From an uncultured Bryobacterales bacterium (lineage in GTDB: Bacteria; Acidobacteriota; Terriglobia; Bryobacterales; UBA6623), in assembly GCA_951813065.1 (NCBI GenBank), contig CATOTH010000011.1:124001-188000 (forward strand): a DNA stretch of 64,000 nt. Direction: 5' to 3'. The position numbers were made by a program, and so were the translations under genes. Shown one piece after another: positions 35,035 through 43,800 of the stretch. The stretch's first letter is position 1. Each line of letters begins with the position of its first letter. The notes beneath the pieces are model-generated. The model made no database searches. It had not been told where the DNA came from and was given only the letters and a program-made list of their open reading frames with translations.

Positions 35035-36330
35035 CTAGCTTTGCGACGCGGCCAGAGCCTGATCGATGTCCCAGATCAGGTCGTCGATATCCTCGATACC
35101 GACCGAGACGCGCACCATGTCTTTCGTCACGCCGGCAGCCGCATGGTCGGAGTCGCTGAGTTGCTGGTGGGTTGTCGTCGCCGGATGAATGACGAGGCTC
35201 TTCGCGTCCCCGACATTGGCCAGATGCGAAAAGATCTCCAGGGCGTCGATGAACTTCCGCCCGGCCTCCAGGCCACCCTTGATGCCGAACGTGAACACCG
35301 CGCCTTGGCCCTTGGGAAGGTACTTCTTCGCGAGGGCGTGGTAGGGGCTTGAGGGCAGGTCGGCATGGTTGACCCACGTCACCAGGTCGTGCGTCTCGAG
35401 GTAGGTAGCGAGGGCAAGGGAGTTGGAGCAGTGCCTGTCCATCCGGAGGGCGAGCGTCTCCAGGCCTTGCAGGAACAGGAAGGCGTTGTGTGGCGACATG
35501 CACGGACCTAGGTCGCGCAGGCCCTCGACGCGGCACTTGAGGATGTACGCGAGATTTCCGAATGTCTCGGAGAACACCATGCCGTGGTAGCCCGGGCTGG
35601 GCTCGGAGAGCATCGGAAACTTGCCGTTGGTCCAGTCAAACTTCCCGGAGTCCACGATCACTCCGCCGATCGAGGTACCGTGTCCTCCGATGAACTTGGT
35701 TGCGGAGTGCACGACAATGTCCGCTCCGAACTCGATCGGCCGGCAGAGGTACGGCGTTGCGAAGGTGTTGTCGATCATCAGCGGGACGCCGGCTTCATGC
35801 GCGATTTTCGCGACGCCCTCGATGTCAATGACGTTCATCCTGGGGTTCGCGACCGTCTCGATATAGAGCAGCTTGGTCCGGTCCGTAATCGCCTTGCGGA
35901 AGTTGTCGAGGTCGTCAGGGTCGACGAAGATCGTGTTGTATCCCAAGCGGCGGAAGGTTGTATCGAACTGCGTGTACGTGCCGCCATAGAGCGTGGCTGA
36001 CGACACGATTTCATCCCCGGTCTGGCAGAGGCTGGAAATGGCGAGCAACTGGGCGGCTTGGCCGCTGGCGGTCGCCAGCGCGCCGATTCCGCCCTCGAGG
36101 GACGCCATGCGCTCCTCGAACACCCCATTGGTGGGATTCATGATCCGGGTGTAGATATTGCCGAATTCCTGCAGCCCAAAAAGCGCGGCAGCGTGGTCGG
36201 TGTCGTTGAAGACATACGAGGTGGTCTGGTAGATCGGGACGGCCCGAGCGTTCGTCGCCGGGTCCGGTCGCTGGCCGGCATGGAGGGAGCGGGTCTGGAA
36301 GCCGAGTTGGCGTTCTGGTTGATCAGGCAT
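35035..36330 (-). CDS. metY: O-acetyl-L-homoserine sulfhydrylase (MetY-type)
   Basis: 431 residues, a PLP-dependent Cys/Met metabolism enzyme. It forms homocysteine from O-acetylhomoserine and sulfide. The PLP lysine is Lys212 in SATKFIGGHGT. Family marks for MetY over MetB/MetZ are the N-terminal GFQTRSLHAGQ.PD..T.ARAVPIYQTTSYVF and the long insertion after the PLP site (GGVIVDSGKFDWTNGKFPMLSEPSPGYHG). Start ATG 36330; GTG 36336 is an alternative. It is transcribed alone. The 200-bp leader contains a strong hairpin (GGGGCGT/ACGCCCC, 36449-36471), but I cannot match it to a known SAM riboswitch. Confidence 0.93.
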   Translation of the reverse strand: MPDQPERQLGFQTRSLHAGQRPDPATNARAVPIYQTTSYVFNDTDHAAALFGLQEFGNIYTRIMNPTNGVFEERMASLEGGIGALATASGQAAQLLAISSLCQTGDEIVSSATLYGGTYTQFDTTFRRLGYNTIFVDPDDLDNFRKAITDRTKLLYIETVANPRMNVIDIEGVAKIAHEAGVPLMIDNTFATPYLCRPIEFGADIVVHSATKFIGGHGTSIGGVIVDSGKFDWTNGKFPMLSEPSPGYHGMVFSETFGNLAYILKCRVEGLRDLGPCMSPHNAFLFLQGLETLALRMDRHCSNSLALATYLETHDLVTWVNHADLPSSPYHALAKKYLPKGQGAVFTFGIKGGLEAGRKFIDALEIFSHLANVGDAKSLVIHPATTTHQQLSDSDHAAAGVTKDMVRVSVGIEDIDDLIWDIDQALAASQS

Positions 36331-36537
36331 AAGCACGTATGGTACCGAGACTTGCTCTCAGCGATCAAGCGGTTTGAAGCGGTCGAGGTGCATGGACGAC
36401 TCGCGCTGCGTCAGCCGGAACCGGCAACAGATCCGATGGAACTCGGGTGGGGCGTCGCAAGGGAACGCCCCCCGATGCCTTCTGGACCAGCGCTTTGCCG
36501 CCCGAGCGCGAGTCCAAGCGTGCCGGAGGTCAAGACT

Positions 36538-37314
36538 TCAACCTGCTTCCACCACGCTGTCGGAACCAGCAACGGGCTCCTTGGCAGGGCGGTTCGCTGC
36601 GGAATTGCCCGGGGATTCCAGTTTGTAAGCGAGGGCGGCAGCGAATCTGGGTTCACCCAGGTCCTCGATCTGCCATTGAGCCCGGGGCGCGTGGGGGAAC
36701 CGGAACGATTCTGACTTGGTGCCGTACAGCATGCCCGCTGGGACTTCGAACCTCGATGGATTGAGGGAGAAGCCCGTGCCGAGAGCCTTGATCAGGGCCT
36801 CCTTGATCGTCCAAAGGGTGAAGAACAGGTGGATCTTGCGATTTCCGGCTGATTCCGCGAGGGCCAACTGTTCGCGCGGCCCAAATACCGTTTCGCCGAT
36901 TCCGTCGAGGTCTCGACGAGCAACGCGCTCTTCCACGTCCACGCCGAGCTGCCGTCGAGGGGCGAACGCGATCAGCCCGTGCATTCCGCTGTGGCTGACA
37001 TTGAAACTGGCGACCGACGGCGTGCCATCCACGATGGCGAACGGCTTGCCATGCTCCAGGAAACCGAAGGCGAGCTGGTCGTTCGTGCAGGCTAGCCGTT
37101 CGCAAAGGTTAGCCCGCAGCGCGGCCCGGCACAGCGCGAACTGACGCCGGGGGCGATCGACGAGAAACTGGCGCCACCGGTCTCGCTCGTTGAGGTCGAG
37201 CCAATCGAAGGCTGCCTCCTCGCGAGCGGAATCGGGGGCAAGGTCGACGTGGACGACGGTCACATCGCCAACCACCCTGAATGGACTCCACCACTGCTCC
37301 CCAGAGGGTGTCAT
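36538..37314 (-). CDS. 4'-phosphopantetheinyl transferase (Sfp/PptT type)
   Basis: 258 residues. It transfers phosphopantetheine from CoA to a Ser of acyl- or peptidyl-carrier proteins. Motifs: SFNVSHSG (about 104-110), GVDVEE with Mg-binding Asp126 and Glu128, and WTIKEALIKALGTG with Trp168, Lys171 and Glu172. The size fits the Sfp class. ATG 37314 overlaps the stop of the upstream phosphoesterase gene (ATGA), so it is the second gene of a two-gene operon. No polyketide or peptide synthase genes are in the window, so the carrier substrate is unknown. The C-terminal 25 residues are low complexity. Confidence 0.93.
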   Translation of the reverse strand: MTPSGEQWWSPFRVVGDVTVVHVDLAPDSAREEAAFDWLDLNERDRWRQFLVDRPRRQFALCRAALRANLCERLACTNDQLAFGFLEHGKPFAIVDGTPSVASFNVSHSGMHGLIAFAPRRQLGVDVEERVARRDLDGIGETVFGPREQLALAESAGNRKIHLFFTLWTIKEALIKALGTGFSLNPSRFEVPAGMLYGTKSESFRFPHAPRAQWQIEDLGEPRFAAALAYKLESPGNSAANRPAKEPVAGSDSVVEAG

Positions 37315-38165
37315 GAGCCGCAGCCTCCAGTGGGTGCCAAGGTCACCTCGCGCAGGTACCCGCCGATCCCGCGGCCCCGGTCCCACTGGGACGGGTACCC
37401 CAGCGAGACTTCCTGGAAAGGAACGCCATCGACCCACGAAGTTCCGCGGATGTGGAGATGACCGAAGATCACTGCCCGAGCGTTGAAGCGCTTGTGCCAT
37501 CCGCGTGTGCGCCGGGTGCCGCACCACGGTGTGAATCGCGGAACGCGAGGCAGCACGGCATGCTGCTCTTCGAGAGGGTAGTGATTGATCAGGACCTTGG
37601 GAAGACCGGGCGGGTGCGCTTCGAGCCGTGCCGCAGCTTCCGCACACAGGGCGGCGCACCAGGTGGCTCGGTCGGGGAAAGGGTCCGGGTGAAGCAGGTA
37701 CTCGTCAGAGCATACGGAATGGCCCTGCCGGGCCCAGGCGATCACCTCGTCGTCGCCGACGCTGCTAGGACGGAAACTGTAGTCGTACAGCAGGAACAGC
37801 GGGGCGATCAGCACGCTTCCGGTCGGATGGGGAAACACCGGATACGGATCCTTCGGTGTGATCACACCGTGGCAGCGAGCGACCTCGACTAGCTTGTCGT
37901 AGAGTGCGACGCCGCGAAGTTCGCCCGTGCGCCCCGGCACTGTCCACAGCTCGTGGTTGCCCGGGACCCACACAAGTTGCTTGAACTTTTTCGTCAAAAC
38001 AGAAAAAGACCAATCAAGCTGGAACAGACCGTCAACCAGATCTCCCGCCAGGATCAGCCAGTCGTCCGGGTAGGCCGGGAGGGAACTGAGCGCTTCCCGG
38101 TTGAGGGGATGCGACAAATGCAGGTCCGATAGCGCCCACAACCTCACATGGACACCTGCGACCAT
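37311..38165 (-). CDS. PptH-like metallophosphoesterase (phosphopantetheine hydrolase candidate)
   Basis: 284 residues of the calcineurin-like fold. Metal ligands: Asp14 and His16 (ALSDLHLSH), Asp42 (LAGDLVD), Asn70-His71 (VPGNHELW), an INHYPL histidine and GHLHI. Beyond the generic motifs it shares a distinctive pattern with Mycobacterium tuberculosis Rv2795c (PptH) as I recall it: WVPGNHELWT, GV.TP..P.PV, FLLYDYSF, WCGT..T..WH.R.NA, GHLHI..T..DGV.F.EVS.GYP. PptH removes phosphopantetheine from carrier proteins and is encoded directly before pptT, the same arrangement as here. Cytoplasmic; no signal peptide. Confidence 0.85.
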   Translation of the reverse strand: MVAGVHVRLWALSDLHLSHPLNREALSSLPAYPDDWLILAGDLVDGLFQLDWSFSVLTKKFKQLVWVPGNHELWTVPGRTGELRGVALYDKLVEVARCHGVITPKDPYPVFPHPTGSVLIAPLFLLYDYSFRPSSVGDDEVIAWARQGHSVCSDEYLLHPDPFPDRATWCAALCAEAAARLEAHPPGLPKVLINHYPLEEQHAVLPRVPRFTPWCGTRRTRGWHKRFNARAVIFGHLHIRGTSWVDGVPFQEVSLGYPSQWDRGRGIGGYLREVTLAPTGGCGS

Positions 38166-38471
38166 TCGTCAAGGGCCGGGAACCGATCTCCAGCCGTGGG
38201 AGCCTGCACCGTGGCATCCGCGAGCCGCGATGCCACGGCGAAAGAACCGTGCCGGCGGCGGCACCGCGTTCGGCTAGCTTGCAGGAAAACGGGGTGCGCT
38301 TCGCGCGTCAAGGGCCTGCCTCGATCTGGCCAGCGAATTCTCAATCTTGCCCGGCAGGGCATTTACCCCATTGACGGATACGGATAGAGATTCGTTGCCC
38401 CGGCACGGGCTGGCGAACCGGGACCCCAACTTCTCCACCACCCCTCCGAACAACCTGGGTGTCCGCGACGA
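38166..38471. other. 306-bp spacer with strong hairpin
   Basis: No gene is visible. A perfect 10-bp stem (CCGTGGCATC/GATGCCACGG, 38209-38238, 10-nt loop) lies 44 bp upstream of the pptH-like start on the transcribed minus strand, and about 230 bp beyond the end of the adaptor-protein gene. It may be a terminator without T-tract or a leader structure. Confidence 0.5.
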
Positions 38472-39668
38472 TCATCCAGCCTCCCCGCCTTCGACGGCCT
38501 CGTCTTCGGCCGCCCGCACGGCCATCCCCTCGACCGCGGCCTCGAGCGGAGACACACAGATCTGCTCGCCTTCTTCGATCCCGTCCCGGATCAGAACTAC
38601 CTCGCGCTCGCGCCGCAGGATGTCGACCGTGCGGAATTGCAGGCGTCCGCCGCTATCGACCACGAAGACCGTGTCATCATTCCGCATAGCGGAGCGTGGA
38701 GCGCGAATCACGTCGCGCACGCGGATCCCCTGGATCTCGGCCTTGACGAACATGCCCACCGCCAGCGGGGGACGGGAACCGCCCGTCCGCGCGTAAGGGT
38801 CCTCCACGCGCGCGATCGCCATGACCATTCTCGTGCGAGGATCGATCTCCGCCTCCGTGCGCACGATGCGGCCTTGCCAGGTGTAGTCCCTGCCCGCGAA
38901 GCGAGCCGTCAGCTTGACGGCCGGACCGTTTTCGCTCGTAGCCCCGTCCCGGTACGCCAGAGGCAGGCGGCAGTACTCGAGCTCGGCATTGGGGATCGGC
39001 AGGCGAACTTCGGCGACGTCTACCGCATACAGCGTGGCAAGGGCCATTCCGCGCTGCACGAACTGGCCCACATCGACCTGCTTGGATCGGACGCGCCCGG
39101 CGAACGGTGCGCGCAGCACAGTGCGTTCCAAGTCAAATTCCGCTTGCTCCAAGGCGGCTTCGGCCGCAGCCAGGCTTGATCGCACCTCGCCAATCTGCGG
39201 TTCCCTGAACAGTAGCGGCGAGGGCTCGCCCTCTCCCAGGGCTTCCCATTCCTTGCGTGCGATGTCGGACTGCAGCTGCTCGGTCAATAACCGCAATTTG
39301 GCCTGGTCGATCGCGGCCCGGGCGCGCACGATGGCCAGATTGTAGTCGCGCGAGTCAATCTCCAGCAGAACGTCGCCCTCGTCGAAGAATCCTCCGGCGG
39401 CGAGCGACGGGGACACCTTTGTCACTCGCCCGGAAATCTCCGGAACCAATTGAGACTCCGTACGCGGGGTGACCGTGCCCTCTGCCAGGACGGTGAGAGT
39501 CAGGGCGGTCTTCTCGGCCGGGATCACGCGCACCAGAGGGGGTTGCGCGACCGCCGGGATCGGTTCCGGCTGCTCGTACGAATCGATCAGCGCCTTTGCC
39601 ACGAAGCCTCCAACGGCGAGGACGAGCAGCGGCAGCAGGCCCATGAGGGCGAGTCGGAGCTTGTTCAC
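38472..39668 (-). CDS. RND-type periplasmic adaptor (HlyD/AcrA family)
   Basis: 398 residues. N-terminal signal/anchor (LRLALMGLLPLLVLAVGGFVAKAL), then lipoyl/barrel-sandwich halves (SGRVTKVSPSLAAGGFFDEGDVLLEIDSRDY and LRAPFAGRVRSKQVDVGQFV) enclosing a coiled-coil hairpin (about 105-185), then beta-barrel and membrane-proximal domains. Such proteins bridge an inner-membrane RND or ABC pump to an outer-membrane channel. Unusually, no pump or channel gene adjoins it: upstream is a transposase remnant and downstream the pptH-like gene. GTG start. The C-terminus is acidic low complexity. Confidence 0.88.
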   Translation of the reverse strand: MNKLRLALMGLLPLLVLAVGGFVAKALIDSYEQPEPIPAVAQPPLVRVIPAEKTALTLTVLAEGTVTPRTESQLVPEISGRVTKVSPSLAAGGFFDEGDVLLEIDSRDYNLAIVRARAAIDQAKLRLLTEQLQSDIARKEWEALGEGEPSPLLFREPQIGEVRSSLAAAEAALEQAEFDLERTVLRAPFAGRVRSKQVDVGQFVQRGMALATLYAVDVAEVRLPIPNAELEYCRLPLAYRDGATSENGPAVKLTARFAGRDYTWQGRIVRTEAEIDPRTRMVMAIARVEDPYARTGGSRPPLAVGMFVKAEIQGIRVRDVIRAPRSAMRNDDTVFVVDSGGRLQFRTVDILRREREVVLIRDGIEEGEQICVSPLEAAVEGMAVRAAEDEAVEGGEAG

Positions 39669-39850
39669 GGCATTCCCCTATCGCGTTACAGCAGGAATAA
39701 CCCGAGACCGTCGAGTCCCAACCGAATCCGCGTCCGAGCGCGAATCGCAACGGTTTCCGACGGTCCCCAGTCGCTGGTTGGGAATCGAGCAGGTCCGTTG
39801 AGCTGGGAACCGCTTCCGGGAATCCACGGTCAATTCTATGAGGATTATAT
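39669..39850. other. Upstream region of the adaptor gene
   Basis: Non-coding as far as I can see. It separates the adaptor gene from the TnpB remnant and presumably includes the adaptor promoter. No clear operator or promoter box could be placed. A short AT-rich patch occurs at 39836-39852. Confidence 0.35.
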
Positions 39851-39889
39851 ACGACAGTGCCCAGTCAGGCCGCCCTCGCATACGGTTCA

Positions 39890-40034
39890 GGAGCAACGCA
39901 CGGCCCAACGGCACACGTTAGCGCTCCGGCGGCGAGACCCCCCTGCCACCACGATGTTGATCGCGACATTCACGTCGCGATCCATCTTCAATTCGCAAGC
40001 ATTAGTGCAGCGGTAGGTCTCCGATTTGCCGGGT
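39890..40034 (-). pseudogene. TnpB (IS200/IS605 OrfB) C-terminal remnant
   Basis: On the minus strand, the frame KSETYRCTN, ACELKMDRDVNVAINIVVAGGS matches the C-terminal end of TnpB. This is the second half of the zinc finger followed by the RuvC-III-type DRDVNAAINI motif with its catalytic Asp. One extra residue lies between the two Cys (CTNAC rather than CxxC). Everything upstream (RuvC-I and II, bridge helix) is missing: the frame runs directly back into the M48 protease coding end. It is a dead fragment fused to the end of a neighbouring gene. Confidence 0.72.
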
Positions 40035-41018
40035 CTAGTCCTGCTTGCCATCGCTGTCGGGATCGGCCGGCCGCCTGACGATTCGCGGTTTGTCCGAACG
40101 TTCACGTTCTTCGCCGCTTTCCCCATACAGTGCGGAGATCCGTGCCTTGATTCCAGCGAACTCGCTGCCCGAGAGCGCGTAGGCCGGCTGATCGGGCAGC
40201 AGTTCGTCGATGGCCTTCTGCAGGAGCGCAACGCGTTGCTGCGAAAGCGGGTGGGAGCTGAACGCGGCAGAGATGGATCCCTTCCGCCTCTTCTCCAGCG
40301 CGCTCAGGCGCTCGAAGAACCCGACCATGGCCAGCGGGTCGTACCCGGTCTTGTAGAGGTACTGCATGCCCAGGAAGTCCGCCTTCTTCTCGAATGTTCG
40401 CGAAAACTTCAGGAATGTCAGGGGCAGCGCAAGCCTGGCGGCATTCACGGCGACCATGGTGCCCCAGTTGTAGCCGCCAAATCCTTCGAGCATGACCTGA
40501 GCCGTCATGCTGGTCAACTGCGTGCGGCTAACCTGGCGCGTGCCGTGGCGGCCCGCGATATGCGCGATTTCATGGGCCATCACTCCAGCGAGTTCGGCCT
40601 CGTCCCGAGCGAATTGAATCAAGCCGGAGTTGACATAGAAGAAGCCTCCGGGTAGGGCAAACGCATTGACCGTCTCGTCAAGCACAACCCGGATTTCCAA
40701 AGGTACCTTGACATCGGAGTTCCTCCCCAGGTTCTGGCCGAGGCGATTGACGTATTCCCAGATCACCGGGTCGTCGATGGTCCGGATGCGGCCATTGACC
40801 TCCTTGGCGAACTTCCGCCCGAGCTCGATTTCCTGCCTCAGGGAAAAGAGATTGAGGATTCCGGTGACATCGCGGTTCCCGACCCTGTTGATGTCCTCCA
40901 GGGCGTTCTTGGGCTTGCGCTTGGTTGCGGGCTCGGCGGCACCGACCACGGCGACGCCCAGCACCACGGCCGTGGCCGTGAACAGCGCCGTTGCTACCGG
41001 AACCGCCCTCATCCTCAC
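40035..41018 (-). CDS. M48-family zinc metalloprotease
   Basis: 327 residues. Signal peptide (PVATALFTATAVVLGVAVVGAAEP), then the M48 peptidase domain with zinc site HEIAH at His149, Glu150, His153 and the distal ligand in RTFEKKADFLGMQYL. It resembles BepA/LoiP-type periplasmic proteases that clear misfolded outer-membrane proteins. It lacks a visible TPR domain and ends in a charged tail. GTG 41018 is 4-5 nt after GGAGG; ATG 41012 is an alternative. The stop lies directly at the edge of the TnpB fragment, so the natural C-terminus may have been altered. Confidence 0.9.
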   Translation of the reverse strand: MRMRAVPVATALFTATAVVLGVAVVGAAEPATKRKPKNALEDINRVGNRDVTGILNLFSLRQEIELGRKFAKEVNGRIRTIDDPVIWEYVNRLGQNLGRNSDVKVPLEIRVVLDETVNAFALPGGFFYVNSGLIQFARDEAELAGVMAHEIAHIAGRHGTRQVSRTQLTSMTAQVMLEGFGGYNWGTMVAVNAARLALPLTFLKFSRTFEKKADFLGMQYLYKTGYDPLAMVGFFERLSALEKRRKGSISAAFSSHPLSQQRVALLQKAIDELLPDQPAYALSGSEFAGIKARISALYGESGEERERSDKPRIVRRPADPDSDGKQD

Positions 41019-41151
41019 TTGGCCTCCGGCGGCAGCCCTACCGCAGAGTGCGCGTGGTGCCTACCGAAGAAAGGAGGCGACCCTTGCTGATCCCACACCA
41101 TGCCGTTCCAATTTGCCGTGGCGCTGAATGGCGCGCTTGCGCTCGCTGGTG

Positions 41152-42243
41152 CTAGTCCGCCTCCACGGTCGCAAGAGCCCGTTCAAGTCCGTGATTGTTG
41201 TCACGGTAGTGCGCGGCCAGGATGTCGCGCCCGAAGTCGCCGTTGAACTCGCGCCACACCGAATGGCTGTGGTTATTGCGGTTCTGAGTATTGTCGTACT
41301 CGATCAGGAAGTCAGCCGACTGGATGCGGTAGTAATCGCCCCCGCCGGGCTCCACGGAGCCCGCCCAGGCGAAGAACAGCTTGTCGCGAGGCACGGCACG
41401 CACCATGGCCTTGCGGTTCTCGGCCTCTTCGGACGGCATGGAAATGGCGTACTGGTCGGCCGTGTCCAAGAGCATCGAGTATTGCTCATCGGTCAGCTGG
41501 TCGGCAGGGATCCCTCGCGGCTGGTCCTCGATCTTGGCTCGCGTGTCCGCCGAGGTCAGGATGTCACGGTACGCTTCTTCGCTCACCAGAGCCTGTTTCT
41601 TCAAGGCGCTGCCCAGAGACATCATCAGCTTTCGTGCTGTGTCTTCCCTGCCTCCGAGCGGGCGCACCCCTTTGCGAGGACCTTCGCGAACCTCATGAGG
41701 GTTGGCACCGAGGAATGTCGGCGACGTGGAAACAAGCTCGCCGTCCCTCATGAGGAAGTGCAGCGAGACATGGTGGCCCTCGAGGCGCCAGGCCCAATCT
41801 CCCGTCATGGACGGCTTACCAAACACGCTGAAGTGGTAAACGTTGACGTCGCGTCTTCCGACCGTGTCCTTTTCCTTGATCCGCAGGACTTCTTCCAAGC
41901 TCATGATCGTCTTGACCGATACGAACCCGATTCGGGACACGGAGGCTGCGAGCAGGGCGTCCGCGAGCGCGCCTTGCTCGGGAGTCATTTCGTTGTACGT
42001 GAGCCCGTTGCGCTTGTAGCCGCGCGCAGTCACGAAATTGTTGTCCGGCACGAAGTGCCACGTCTCGTAGTCCGGGTTATCCAGTTTGTACTGCGCGGAA
42101 GTGACCTGGTTGCCATTCAGCGATGCCAACCAGGCGTTGGCGGTCTTGACCATCAGATCTTCGGTCGTGCCATGGTACGCCACGGCACCGAGCACCAGGC
42201 AGCAACTCAGTAGGATTGCTCGCAAGCAGGTGGAACGACTCAT
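41152..42243 (-). CDS. DUF3500-family secreted protein
   Basis: 363 residues. Signal peptide (CLRAILLSCCLVLGAVAYHG). The body matches the DUF3500 pattern: a helical N-terminal half, YNEMTPEQGALADALLAASVS, SVFGKPSMTGDWAWRLEGHHVSLHF, DELFFAWAGS-like DKLFFAWAGSVEPGGGDYYRIQ, and IEYDNTQNRNNHSHSVWREFNGDFGRDILAAHY, rich in His, Asn and acidic residues that could bind metal. The family function is unknown. ATG 42243 has an AGGAG site at good spacing; the open frame beyond it is not used. Stands next to the M48 protease with a 133-bp gap. Confidence 0.85.
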   Translation of the reverse strand: MSRSTCLRAILLSCCLVLGAVAYHGTTEDLMVKTANAWLASLNGNQVTSAQYKLDNPDYETWHFVPDNNFVTARGYKRNGLTYNEMTPEQGALADALLAASVSRIGFVSVKTIMSLEEVLRIKEKDTVGRRDVNVYHFSVFGKPSMTGDWAWRLEGHHVSLHFLMRDGELVSTSPTFLGANPHEVREGPRKGVRPLGGREDTARKLMMSLGSALKKQALVSEEAYRDILTSADTRAKIEDQPRGIPADQLTDEQYSMLLDTADQYAISMPSEEAENRKAMVRAVPRDKLFFAWAGSVEPGGGDYYRIQSADFLIEYDNTQNRNNHSHSVWREFNGDFGRDILAAHYRDNNHGLERALATVEAD

Positions 42244-42792
42244 CGGGACTCTCCTGTCCGGTGGCTCGATTTCCCGGTTTCCCCAAGGGCCGCCAGCCGT
42301 GACGCGCACATTATAGCCGTCTCCCGTCGCTGGTTGAACGCGGCAGGCTTTCCTGCAGAGATCGGGAGCCGGCCGGCACCAACCGCGGCGCACACCGAGC
42401 GTCGCTGTTGGTCACTCCAGTTTCACGATTGTCCCCGGCCGAAGGGCCGGTCCCGTTCCCGGTGCGACATGTTGCGCTCCCGTCTCGCCATTGCAACCGT
42501 CTCGCTATCGCGACCGAGCCTTGCCACCGCGAACTCCGTCTCCAACTAAGCAAGATGCGAAGTCCATTGATTTGACAGTAAGTTATGTGTCGCTGACAGT
42601 TTCCGGGCGTTGCGCTCGCTGGCCCTCCAGAGTCTGCTTGACGGGGTCATTTCAAACTACGCCCGAACCCACTTGACACACTTTCGGCCCGTGAGATAGA
42701 TAATGGATGAGGGCGTCGAACGAGTCGGCTCCGCTCACATCCCGCATAGTGGAACCCCGCTCAATCCTTGCAGCTTCCCCTCGCGCCAAATC
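42244..42792. other. 549-bp divergent spacer
   Basis: This lies between the divergent DUF3500 and ABC-transporter genes. I see no coding frame of substance. It holds the DUF3500 ribosome site at its left end and a candidate sigma-70 promoter for the ABC operon near 42673-42704. Short GC-rich inverted repeats such as CCGGCCGAAGGGCCGG (about 42437-42452) occur but are not interpretable. Confidence 0.5.
42673..42704 (+). promoter_or_regulatory. Candidate sigma-70 promoter of the gld-like operon
   Basis: TTGACA (42673-42678) is a perfect -35 hexamer, followed by GATAAT (42699-42704) with a long 20-bp spacer, or TAGATA with 18 bp. It is correctly oriented about 90 bp upstream of the ABC ATPase start. 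Spacing is not ideal, hence the low confidence. Confidence 0.35.
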
Positions 42793-43800
42793 ATGATTCA
42801 GGTTGCAGACGTAACCAAACGCTACGGTCCTAAGACCGCCGTCAAGAACATCAGCTTCGAAGTCGATCGCGGAGAGATCGTTGGGTTCCTCGGGCCCAAC
42901 GGCGCCGGCAAGACTACCACGATGCGCATCCTGACCGGCTTCCTGCCGCCGACATCGGGAACTGCGAGCGTGGGCGGGTTCGATGTCCGGGAGGATCCGA
43001 TCGAGGTCAAGAGACGCATCGGATACCTGCCCGAAATGCCGCCGCTCTACCCAGAGATGGAAGTCGGCGACTACCTGCGCTTCGTGGCGCGGATCAAGGG
43101 AATCCCCGCCAAGGACATTGCCCGCCGTATCGATTGTGCCCTGGAACGTACCGCGTCCGGGTCCGTGCGCGACACCTTGATCGGCAAGCTCTCGAAGGGC
43201 TTCCGACAGCGGCTGGGACTGGCGCAGGCCTTGATTCACAATCCTGAGGTGCTGGTCCTCGACGAGCCGACATCAGGCCTGGACCCGAAGCAAATCATCG
43301 AGGTGCGCCGCCTGATTCGCTCGCTTGCCGGCGAGCACACGATCATCCTGAGCACGCACATCCTGTCGGAAGCGTCCGACACCTGCGGCCGCGTGATCAT
43401 CATCAACGACGGACGCATCGAGGCGAGCGACACTCCCGAAAACCTGAGTGCCAATCTCCAGGGAGCGGGCACGCTCCTGGTTGAAATCGACGGGCCAGCC
43501 GACCAGGTACAAGACCGGATCGCCGACGAGCCAGGAGTGCGCCAGATTGCCCGCGAGGATGGCCGCGATGGACGTGTTGTCTGGCGCATCGAGGTCGAGA
43601 AGGACGCCGAAATACCGCGTAGGCTGGCAGCTGCGGTGGTGAGTTCGGGGTGGGGCCTTTACAGCATGCAGCCGCTACGGCTGAGCCTGGAAGACATCTT
43701 CCTCAAACTGACTAGCGACGAGCAGGTTGCTGCCGAAGCCGAAGCGGCCGGAACGGACCCGGAAGACTCTGCGGAAGAGCAGGAGGCTGACGACGAATGA
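42793..43800 (+). CDS. ABC transporter ATP-binding protein (GldA-like)
   Basis: 335 residues. Walker A GPNGAGKTT at 34-42, signature LSKGFRQRLG, Walker B VLVLDEPTSGLDP and the H-loop STHIL. The C-terminal third (about 230-320) is an accessory domain with a very acidic tail, as in ABC-2 export ATPases. ATG 42793 begins the canonical MIQVADVTKRYG; the longer frame from 42703 has no support. It overlaps the permease gene by ATGA. The four-gene arrangement ATPase, ABC-2 permease, GldG-like protein, DUF4340 recalls the gliding/secretion-associated GldA-GldF-GldG system, but such clusters are also common in non-gliding bacteria. Confidence 0.9.
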   Translation: MIQVADVTKRYGPKTAVKNISFEVDRGEIVGFLGPNGAGKTTTMRILTGFLPPTSGTASVGGFDVREDPIEVKRRIGYLPEMPPLYPEMEVGDYLRFVARIKGIPAKDIARRIDCALERTASGSVRDTLIGKLSKGFRQRLGLAQALIHNPEVLVLDEPTSGLDPKQIIEVRRLIRSLAGEHTIILSTHILSEASDTCGRVIIINDGRIEASDTPENLSANLQGAGTLLVEIDGPADQVQDRIADEPGVRQIAREDGRDGRVVWRIEVEKDAEIPRRLAAAVVSSGWGLYSMQPLRLSLEDIFLKLTSDEQVAAEAEAAGTDPEDSAEEQEADDE

